The notes below the pieces were generated by a model, which did not search any database, had not been told where the DNA came from, and worked only from the letters and a program-made list of their open reading frames with translations. From DLKC01 sp002478885 (lineage in GTDB: Bacteria > Bacteroidota > Bacteroidia > Chitinophagales > Chitinophagaceae), in contig JAXLUI010000003.1 in NCBI GenBank assembly GCA_046329585.1, forward strand, positions 248,001 through 312,000: DNA of 64,000 bases. The letters run 5' to 3'. Position 1 is the stretch's first letter. Each line of letters starts with the position of its first letter. Shown one piece after another: positions 16,757-23,794 of the stretch. Position numbers and translations under genes: made by a program.

Positions 16757-19700
16757 TTACCACCATTCCAAAGTGCTGCCTGCTTTAGCGGTTATGGCTG
16801 AACCCGAAACTTCTGACGCAAAGCGTATAACCACTGTTCCACTCGCCGACGGCTTGATAATGCCTTGTATAATGGCAATATTTCCTGCGGCAAGGGAGCT
16901 TGCATTCGACGTTGTGGGAATACTATAAGCTGATGCGAAATTTGTTGTTTGCGTAGTGGCAGTAATCGTATATCTTGATGTATAGCTCAGTAATGTTGGT
17001 GAAGCAGGGCCGTTTATCGTCCACCGCGAACCCGTATTAGTGGATGCTGAAGTGTAGGCGACCATTGCTTCAAAACGATAGGTTACGCCGGCGGTAACGG
17101 AGAAACTTAAGCCAGTAACATCAGCAAGTGTGTTTGCCGTTGCGTTGCTATTTACCACATCAGCAGCAAGCGTTACAAGGTTACGGTAAACAGCGCCTGT
17201 TGGTGCGGCAAAAGTTCCGTCAGCTCTTAAGAAAGTGGTAGTTCCGCCACCACTTGCCGGAACAAGCCCCTGCGTGGAAGACGTAAACGTGTTAAGCATT
17301 GCTGTGGCCTGTGTTGCGGTCAAGTCAATGGCATTGGCTGTTGCTGCCGTGTTATTCCCTTTAAAAGTGTTGGCCGGCATTTGTGCAAGCTTAGCGTTGG
17401 TTATAGCGTTGTCGGCAATTTTTGCAGCGGTAACAGCAAGGTCGTTGATCTTGGTAGTGGTTACATTCAGGTCGGCGATCTTGGCTGCGGTAACAGCAAG
17501 ATCATTGATTTTTGTAGTTGTTACATTCAGGTCGGCAATTTTTGCAGTTGTTATATTGGCATCAAGAATTTTAGCGGTAGTTACAGCGTTTGCCGAAATG
17601 GTTGCAGGTATACTTCCGGGGCCTGTGGCTGTAATATCGCCGGTTAGTGCGGTTATATAGTTGCCAGCTGCCTGCTTTCCATTAAAAGTGTTCCAATCTG
17701 CGGCTGTGATATATCCACTGGCAGATGTGTTTGCCTGGGGAATAGAAATACCACCGGTTGCGGAATTATAAACCAATGGAGCAGTTGCAGAATGGGCCGC
17801 CCTTGCACGGGTATCGGTATAATACAGGTTGGCTGCCTCGGCAATATTTGATGTAGTAAGGACAACTGAACCTGTTTGGCTATTAACGGATGTAACAGAT
17901 GTACCGTTGGGAGCAAGTTGCCATACTGTTCCGTTGTGTATAACCTGGTCGCCTATCGCAAACGTGATATTGCCTGATCCAAGATTTTGTGTACCTGCAA
18001 CATTAATGTTGTACATCCAGCCATTCTGGCCTGTGGCATCTGAGATAACAGGCGTATTGGTGGAGGCGTTCCAAAGGCCTTTATAAATAAGAGCTCCGGT
18101 AGGCAACTGGGTTGTGGGAACTTTGCCGCCTGCATCAAGCGAGGCGACACCGTTGTTTGCACCTTTGTCTGATAAATTAATTTTCAGGTTGAGGGCTGTC
18201 TGCACTGCAGTTGAAACAGGTTTATTAATATCTGAAGTATTGTCGACATTGCCCAAGCCAACATCTCCTTTTACTATACCTATCGGCGTGGTGATTGTAG
18301 GTGAACCAGACCTCACAACATTGCCTGTACCAGTAGTAGAAATTTCTTCGACTATGCCTGCACCGGCAGTGGTTCTTCCCAATACTTTGTTGGTTGCAGA
18401 TACGTTCTGTATTTTGGAGTAAGTAACCGCGTTGGGATTGATCGTTGCGGTTGCACTTCCGGGGCCATTAGCGGCTATATCGCCCGCAAGTGCCGTTATA
18501 TAATTTCCTGAAGATTGTTTGCTGTTAAAACTTATCCAATCCGAAGCACTCAGGTAACCACTTGCAGAAGCAGATGACTGGGGCAAAGAAATTTGCCCGG
18601 TGGCACTACTGTAGCTTAGCGGAGAGAGCGCAGAAATTGCAGCGCGTGCCCTGGCATCGGTATAGTATAAATTGGTTACCTCAGAAATATTTGATGTATT
18701 GAGCACGACTGCACCGGTTAGGGCGTTGACAGAGATTACATCCGAAACAGATGAAGGTGCAAGCTGGTAAACAGAACCATTGTGAATTACTTCATCGCCA
18801 ATATCAAAGCTTATAGAACCCGAGCCAAGATTCTGAACGCCTGCTGTACTTACTTTATAGAGCCAACCATTTTGGCCTGTAGCATCAGCGATTACGGGAG
18901 TATTCGAAGATGCATCCCATGTGCCCTTATACACAAGTGCTCCTGTGGGTAGCTGAGAAGTTGGAATTTTGCCGTTAGCATCCAGTGTGGCCACGCCATT
19001 GTTTGTAGCTTTTTCAGAAGCATTTATCTTTAAATTCAGTGCGGTTTGGGTGGCTGTTGATACCGGCTTATTTGCATCAGCGGTATTGTCGACATTGCCC
19101 AAACCTACATCAGCTTTAACCAATCCTACGGGAGCTGTTATAGTTGCTCCATTCGACATAACAACGTTCCCGGATCCTGTTGTTGATATTTCTTCTATTG
19201 ACCCCGCTCCACTTGTGATTCTGCCTAATATTTTATTGGAGGCCGACACGTTCTGTATCTTGCTATAAGTGACCGCACGAGCTGCAATTGTTGCAGCAAA
19301 GCTTCCGCTTCCGGAGCCGGTTACATCGCCGGTTAATGTTATTGTTTGATCACCCGTATTCGTCCCTGAAAGGTCGAGCAACGTTTTCGCCTGGGAGGTG
19401 GTTAAATCTTCAACTATACCACTGCCTGCGCTGGTTCTTCCCTTGAAGGTTTGAGTGGGTACCTGAGCCAGCATGCTGTTACTGACCCTGCCCGCACCGA
19501 TAGATGTTGTAATAGCTGTTGTACCGGTGCCACTGATATCGCCGGAAAGAGTAATGGATTGGTTTCCGGAAATTTTATTGTTGAAAGCATTCCAATCGGC
19601 GCTGCTTAAATACCCGTTAGATGATGCGCCGGCTTGTGTTATGCCTATTGTACCATTGCTATAAGTTACCGGTGCGGTTCCTGAAAAAAGGCTGCGTACT

Positions 19701-20224
19701 TTTAAATAGAAATTTGGAATTAAGGTAGTGTCTGAATTTGTCCAGGCAGGAGCAACGCCGGTACCACTCGAAACCAACACATTCCCTGAAGATCCTGCAG
19801 TGTTATTTGGCATTAGTGCGCCCGATAATTTTAGATTACCCGTAATATCCAATGCTTCAGCGGGTGCGGTACTGCCGATGCCGACTTTGCCGGTGTTGTA
19901 GTAAATATTGCTTCCATTATTCGTCCATTGACTGCCCGACCCCGTCGCCAGAAGTGTCCATACTGAACCGGTATAGTAGTAAAATCCTTTTGTGCCATCG
20001 ATCTGATAGATCAGCAAACCGTCAGCGGGAGTTGCGATGGCATTGCGTTGAGCTTGTGTCATTCTAGGCACCAGCATGCCCTTGGAGGTAGACTTAACAT
20101 CGAGTACAGACGATATGTTACCAGTTGTATCATTGATATTATCGGAGACTACAACAGTCTGGGAAAAGGCGCCAGAACTAAGAACAAGCGATATGAAAAA
20201 AAAGAGTTTTTTTAACCTTGTCAT
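16757..20224 (-). CDS. phage-tail-fibre-like repetitive secreted adhesin
   Basis: A 1155-residue protein with signal peptide MTRLKKLFFFISLVLSSGAFS. Residues about 40-95 form a Bacteroidota surface-protein module (SSVLDVKSTSKGMLVPRM, GFYYYTGSVW). Two long repeats follow, about 317-598 and 599-879, each with the tail-fibre motif DVGLGNVDNT then KPVSTATQTALNLKIN, GKIPTSQLPTGALVYKG and GYLSASDW. At about 880-945 short AKIADLNVTTTKINDLAV units repeat, and a C-terminal head domain ends in GSTLEWW. The architecture suggests a trimeric fibrous stalk with a head. It starts 30 bases after the chaperone gene, so a shared transcript is likely. Domestication from phage tail genes is inferred from the motifs. 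Confidence 0.8.
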   Translation of the reverse strand: MTRLKKLFFFISLVLSSGAFSQTVVVSDNINDTTGNISSVLDVKSTSKGMLVPRMTQAQRNAIATPADGLLIYQIDGTKGFYYYTGSVWTLLATGSGSQWTNNGSNIYYNTGKVGIGSTAPAEALDITGNLKLSGALMPNNTAGSSGNVLVSSGTGVAPAWTNSDTTLIPNFYLKVRSLFSGTAPVTYSNGTIGITQAGASSNGYLSSADWNAFNNKISGNQSITLSGDISGTGTTAITTSIGAGRVSNSMLAQVPTQTFKGRTSAGSGIVEDLTTSQAKTLLDLSGTNTGDQTITLTGDVTGSGSGSFAATIAARAVTYSKIQNVSASNKILGRITSGAGSIEEISTTGSGNVVMSNGATITAPVGLVKADVGLGNVDNTADANKPVSTATQTALNLKINASEKATNNGVATLDANGKIPTSQLPTGALVYKGTWDASSNTPVIADATGQNGWLYKVSTAGVQNLGSGSISFDIGDEVIHNGSVYQLAPSSVSDVISVNALTGAVVLNTSNISEVTNLYYTDARARAAISALSPLSYSSATGQISLPQSSASASGYLSASDWISFNSKQSSGNYITALAGDIAANGPGSATATINPNAVTYSKIQNVSATNKVLGRTTAGAGIVEEISTTGTGNVVRSGSPTITTPIGIVKGDVGLGNVDNTSDINKPVSTAVQTALNLKINLSDKGANNGVASLDAGGKVPTTQLPTGALIYKGLWNASTNTPVISDATGQNGWMYNINVAGTQNLGSGNITFAIGDQVIHNGTVWQLAPNGTSVTSVNSQTGSVVLTTSNIAEAANLYYTDTRARAAHSATAPLVYNSATGGISIPQANTSASGYITAADWNTFNGKQAAGNYITALTGDITATGPGSIPATISANAVTTAKILDANITTAKIADLNVTTTKINDLAVTAAKIADLNVTTTKINDLAVTAAKIADNAITNAKLAQMPANTFKGNNTAATANAIDLTATQATAMLNTFTSSTQGLVPASGGGTTTFLRADGTFAAPTGAVYRNLVTLAADVVNSNATANTLADVTGLSFSVTAGVTYRFEAMVAYTSASTNTGSRWTINGPASPTLLSYTSRYTITATTQTTNFASAYSIPTTSNASSLAAGNIAIIQGIIKPSASGTVVIRFASEVSGSAITAKAGSTLEWW
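17401..17580 (-). repeat. 60-base tandem repeat inside the tail-fibre-like gene
   Basis: Three successive 60-base units (17401, 17461, 17521) are nearly identical for the first two and diverged in the third. They encode a 20-residue period (KIADLNVTTTKINDLAVTAA), consistent with repeated turns of a fibrous stalk. The high DNA identity implies recent duplication. Confidence 0.8.
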
Positions 20225-20254
20225 TCAGTGAAATTTTTGAATAAAACCCTTATA

Positions 20255-21136
20255 TCAAAGCAGCAACAGATCTGCCTCTGCCATTACCGATGATTTATTA
20301 CCTGATTCCGTATAATAACTCACATGTAATTTTCCTTTGTGCAAATCGACGCTACCTGTATTTACCAGGTTCACTCTAAGCATTCGCTTTGCAGTAGGTG
20401 TGTAGACAGCTATACCCTTTACTTCACAAACCTGGGTTTTCTTTCCCTGGTCGGGTATGTAGTCAATTCGCACATTCCCATAAGTAGAAATATTACCGTT
20501 ACGGTTAAAAACCATATGCACGGCTTTTACGGTATCACTGATATTTTCAAGGTATAGATTGGAAATACTGACCTCCGTTTGTGGTTCACCCACCCGTATG
20601 ATCACAGGGATGCTAATGCCAAAAACGGGCGTTAATCGAACCGAGATCGCAGATGCGGGCTTTTCGGCATCATTACCCAAAGGTGTTTCTGTGGGCACAG
20701 CCCTGAAATAAATATGAGACCTGTATTCACCGGGGTTTAATTCGCCTGTCTTAACTACCTGTACCTTCACAGCCTGCGCCTCACCGGGAGCAAGCACAAC
20801 TGATTTTGGGAAAAAGCGCACAAAGGAACTGGCAAAATGCTGACCGGAATCCGGCACATCTATTTTCTCAAAAGTGCCGTCCTCCTTCATTCTTATCTCA
20901 ATTAAAGAAATAAGGTATCTCGCGGTGTCAGAGCCTGTATTAGCAAGATTTAGTTCCTGGGTTTTATCGGCCCCTTCAAAAACAACACGGCGGGGAGTAA
21001 TCATCAGATTGCCCTGGGCTATTACAGTAAGGGAACTGATAAGAGGAAAAAATAATACAGGCATATAGCGGACCATTTGCCTGCATACATTATTTAAAAA
21101 AGGGATTCTGAAAAATGCTGATCTAAACATACTCAA
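20255..21136 (-). CDS. PapD-like periplasmic pilus chaperone
   Basis: A 293-residue secreted protein with a predicted signal ending near TVIAQ; Met21 (21076) is an alternative start. The mature part has the two-immunoglobulin chaperone pattern: NLMITPRRVVFEG at the start, LNLANTGSDTARYLISLIEI, a conserved FASSFVRFFPKSVVLAPGEA and GEYRSHIYFRAVP ending domain 1, then a second beta domain from about 175. This resembles chaperones of the archaic/alternative chaperone-usher group that work with DUF4402 subunits. It would cap subunits in the periplasm and hand them to the usher at 11.6-14.2 kb. Confidence 0.82.
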   Translation of the reverse strand: MSMFRSAFFRIPFLNNVCRQMVRYMPVLFFPLISSLTVIAQGNLMITPRRVVFEGADKTQELNLANTGSDTARYLISLIEIRMKEDGTFEKIDVPDSGQHFASSFVRFFPKSVVLAPGEAQAVKVQVVKTGELNPGEYRSHIYFRAVPTETPLGNDAEKPASAISVRLTPVFGISIPVIIRVGEPQTEVSISNLYLENISDTVKAVHMVFNRNGNISTYGNVRIDYIPDQGKKTQVCEVKGIAVYTPTAKRMLRVNLVNTGSVDLHKGKLHVSYYTESGNKSSVMAEADLLLL

Positions 21137-21291
21137 TAGATTTATTATTGAGGGTTAGTCAGGGTTGAAGCCATAGAAAACGTAAACGTATTCATTTACC
21201 TGCCGGCAACAGAGCGGTTAAGATGGTTAAAACCGGCATGTTATAACCTTACCAGATCGAATTTCTCTTTGAAAAAGGGAGTAGTATAAAA

Positions 21292-21326
21292 TCCGGGATC
21301 ATGCATATAAATTGCATGCTCCCGGA
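21292..21326 (-). terminator. stem-loop after the DUF4402 subunit gene
   Basis: Fourteen-base stem with one mismatch (TCCGGGATCATGCA / TGCATGCTCCCGGA) around a seven-base loop, eight bases after the stop. On the minus strand it is followed by TTTTATA. It would end or attenuate transcription between the presumed major subunit and the chaperone. Confidence 0.7.
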
Positions 21327-21334
21327 AATCATTT

Positions 21335-21847
21335 TTAGTTGTAATTGACAGTAACATCAAAAGGCACTGAAGAAACGTAAGTTCCTGCAGCTTGTGAGGC
21401 AGCGATATTAAGCGTTGCGCCTACATTCAGTGTTTGTGTACCCGATGTTAAGGTTCCTGTTCCTGAGGGATTGCTAACAAAAGCATTAACAGTCATTGTG
21501 TGTGTTCCATCTGAAATGGTATGGTTTGCGGATGGAATTGTGATGGTGTAAGAATAAGACCCTTCCCCGTTAATAGTGAAAGATGCAGCCGTAACAGTTC
21601 CTGTTACTGCGGGCAATGTTACACCACCTGTAGCGGACCTGCTACCATTTACGCCTAATACAACAGTGCCACCATTTGACGATTGAACAGCTATGTTACC
21701 AAAGTTCATATCAACTGTCTTGGTAATGCTGATGGGAGTAACGATAGTGGCAGTTGCCGTTGCTGAAGCTGTTTCCTGGGCGTAGGTTTTTGACGAGATT
21801 GCAGTAATTGCAAGAACTGCAGCAATGATGCTGATTGATTTTCTCAT
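21335..21847 (-). CDS. DUF4402 fibre subunit (presumed major)
   Basis: A 170-residue secreted protein. Signal peptide MRKSISIIAAVLAITAISSKTYA, then the DUF4402 domain over nearly all of the mature chain: ITKTVDMNFGNIAVQSSNGG near the N-terminus, VLGVNGSRSATGGVTL, GSYSYTITIPSA, and a C-terminal GTYVSSVPFDVTVNYN. The Ala/Thr-rich mature N-terminus could be a donor strand. It is first in the locus and followed by a strong hairpin, as expected for the most abundant subunit. Polymerisation into a surface fibre is inferred, not shown. Confidence 0.85.
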   Translation of the reverse strand: MRKSISIIAAVLAITAISSKTYAQETASATATATIVTPISITKTVDMNFGNIAVQSSNGGTVVLGVNGSRSATGGVTLPAVTGTVTAASFTINGEGSYSYTITIPSANHTISDGTHTMTVNAFVSNPSGTGTLTSGTQTLNVGATLNIAASQAAGTYVSSVPFDVTVNYN

Positions 21848-22207
21848 TGGATTTTTTGGTTTTTGTTTTTTAAAAAGATAAAAGGATTATGGCTACAAAA
21901 TTTGGATAATGGTTTTAATCAGTTTCAATGGGAAAAAGGATTGACAACTCGCATTTATTTAAAATTACAACAGTATAAATCAGGCTATTTAGTTTCAATA
22001 CAACGGCTTTTTGAATCGCTTGGCCCAGCAGTATTGTAAACGCAGGAATGACATATAGCAGTAATACTAAACGACATAGGCATATTGGGTTTTATAATGC
22101 AATGATAATAATCAAACCAATCTAAACATATTAAATTTTTTTAAGGTCTATTGAAAATTGTGTTGTGCAAAATGAAGAAATCGTATCAGCGCTTATGCAT
22201 AAAATAA
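21848..22207. other. gene-free AT-rich stretch upstream of the fibre locus
   Basis: It contains no reading frame of note and no repeat arm. It is strongly AT-rich and must hold the promoter for the DUF4402 subunit (minus strand), but I cannot place -33/-7 elements with confidence. Confidence 0.5.
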
Positions 22208-22235
22208 GAATGCCCTTTGGTAAAAAAGGGCATTC
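22208..22235 (-). terminator. hairpin terminator of asd
   Basis: Eleven-base stem GAATGCCCTTT / AAAGGGCATTC followed on the minus strand by TTATTTTATG, 20 bases after the asd stop. Confidence 0.7.
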
Positions 22236-22255
22236 AATTATAGAATCCGGTTGTT

Positions 22256-23263
22256 TTATAAGAGCCCGTTAGCCGCAAGATATTCCGCTATCTGAACTGC
22301 ATTTGTTGCAGCCCCCTTACGAAGGTTATCACTTACTACCCACAAGTTCAGCGTCTTTGGCTGTGTTTCATCGCGACGCAAGCGACCAACAAAAACTTCG
22401 TCCCTGTCATGTGCCCACATTGGCATCGGGTATACCTGCGCAGCCGTATCATCCTGCAACACCACACCGGGTGCGCCACGCAACAATTCCTTTACTTCTT
22501 CCAGGTCGAATTCATTTTCAAATTCAATATTTACACTTTCGCTGTGGCCGCCAATAACAGGTATACGCACAGTTGTGGCAGTTACCCGAATGGCATCATC
22601 GCGCATGATTTTTTTTGTTTCGTTCACCATTTTCATTTCTTCTTTGGTATAGCCGTTATCCAAAAAGACATCGATCTGCGGAATTACGTTAAGGTCGATC
22701 GGATATTTGTAAGCCATCGGGAATTCCGCATCTATACCTTTCTCGGCCTTTGCCCTTTCGCCAAACAACTGGTCAACTGCTTTCTTACCGGTACCGGTAA
22801 CGCTTTGGTAAGTGCTTACGACAATACGTTTCACTTTATATTTCAAATGCAAAGGATTTAGTGCAACCACCATTTGAATGGTTGAGCAGTTAGGGTTCGC
22901 AATAATCTTATCTTCACTTATTAATGCATCTGCATTTATTTCAGGAACCACTAATTTTTTAGTGGGGTCCATACGCCAGGCGCTGCTGTTATCGATCACC
23001 GTAATGCCTGCCTCAGCAAACCTTGGTGCCCATTCCAGCGATGTGCCACCACCTGCAGAGAATATAGCAACAGCAGGCTTCGCAGCAATACCGTCGGCCA
23101 TGCTTACCACCTTGTACTTATTTCCCCTGAACTCTACTTCCTTGCCGACTGATCTTTCAGATGCGACCGGAATGAGTTCTGTAACCGGAAAATTACGTTC
23201 GGCTAAAACCTGTAACATTTTTGTTCCAACGAGGCCTGTTGCGCCTACTACTGCTACTTTCAT
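22256..23263 (-). CDS. asd: aspartate-semialdehyde dehydrogenase
   Basis: Reduces L-aspartyl-4-phosphate to aspartate semialdehyde with NADPH, the branch point to lysine/diaminopimelate, threonine and methionine. The 335-residue length is typical. Visible features are the NADP-binding VAVVGATGLVGTKML at the N-terminus, the catalytic Cys in NPNCSTIQM at about 131, the QSVTGTGKKAVDQL segment, and the active-site His in IPVIGGHSESV. The next arm-bearing gap separates it from the M13 peptidase, so it is probably monocistronic. Confidence 0.97.
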   Translation of the reverse strand: MKVAVVGATGLVGTKMLQVLAERNFPVTELIPVASERSVGKEVEFRGNKYKVVSMADGIAAKPAVAIFSAGGGTSLEWAPRFAEAGITVIDNSSAWRMDPTKKLVVPEINADALISEDKIIANPNCSTIQMVVALNPLHLKYKVKRIVVSTYQSVTGTGKKAVDQLFGERAKAEKGIDAEFPMAYKYPIDLNVIPQIDVFLDNGYTKEEMKMVNETKKIMRDDAIRVTATTVRIPVIGGHSESVNIEFENEFDLEEVKELLRGAPGVVLQDDTAAQVYPMPMWAHDRDEVFVGRLRRDETQPKTLNLWVVSDNLRKGAATNAVQIAEYLAANGLL

Positions 23264-23301
23264 TGTTTGGGGATTTAATTATTGATTTATGTTTTAAATT
23301 T

Positions 23302-23365
23302 TTTTGTACCGGGCTGCATTGCGCTTTTCAGGTCCCGTTGCGTCGCACTCCTGTGCGCTTAGTCT
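23302..23365. repeat. repeat arm (locus 6, left)
   Basis: Outer end TTTTTTTGTACCGGGCT at 23299-23315 and core TTGCGTCGCAC at 23338-23348, just upstream of asd. A possible eroded partner (TACAAGTGTGAAGCAAC) is at 23517-23533 and a well-kept partner at 23690-23722. Confidence 0.75.
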
Positions 23366-23467
23366 TTTCTTCAACATCGTTTGTCCCCTATCCAGAATAA
23401 GTTTGCCCCACATGTGAAAAAAGTCAACTGCCAGTTTTTACAAACGTAATTGATCGCTTTGCCAAAT

Positions 23468-23590
23468 CAAAAAAGCCTTCCCATTTCGAGGAAGGCTTTC
23501 AGCTTATTTTGTAACATACAAGTGTGAAGCAACCTTCCTCTACGAGAAATGTTTCTTTGTACCCTTTGTATGTTTCATTATATTTTTCAT
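23468..23590 (-). ncRNA. candidate small transcript with 16-codon ORF and terminator
   Basis: On the minus strand, ATG at 23590 opens a 16-codon frame (MKNIMKHTKGTKKHFS) ending at 23540. About 40 bases later there is a ten-base stem GGAAGGCTTT / AAAGCCTTCC (23468-23497) followed by TTTTTTG. The M13 gene upstream already has its own hairpin, so this terminator has no assigned gene. It could be a small RNA, a tiny peptide gene or a remnant. Confidence 0.3.
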
Positions 23591-23689
23591 TGCGGGTGCG
23601 AAACTAATAAGCAATTGTTATTGCACCAAAAATTTTATCGCTGAATAAACTTACATTCATTAGCCGCAACAGCCGTTGGGTGAACAAAA

Positions 23690-23722
23690 CGTACAAGTGT
23701 GCGACGCAAGTAAAGCCCGGTG
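23690..23722. repeat. repeat arm (locus 6, right)
   Basis: GTACAAGTGTGCGACGCAAG with core at 23697-23709, close to the 3' side of the M13 peptidase gene. Confidence 0.75.
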
Positions 23723-23748
23723 ATAAACTGCAGCCGGAGCTCAAAAAA

Positions 23749-23774
23749 TAAAGGCACCATTGCTGATGCCTTTA
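23749..23774 (-). terminator. hairpin terminator of the M13 peptidase gene
   Basis: Nine-base stem ATAAAGGCA / TGCCTTTAT with an eight-base loop, 20 bases after the stop. On the minus strand it is followed by TTTTTTGAG. Confidence 0.7.
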
Positions 23775-23794
23775 TACTATTACGTTGAAATTTG

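Noticed and set aside
17401..17580. Regular 60-base repeats considered as a CRISPR array
   Set aside because: The units are contiguous with no unique spacers, are fully in frame, and lie within a coding region; no cas gene is near.
16757..20224. The tail-fibre-like gene as part of a prophage
   Set aside because: It has a Sec signal peptide and no capsid, terminase, baseplate or integrase genes lie nearby; its neighbours are a chaperone and fibre genes.
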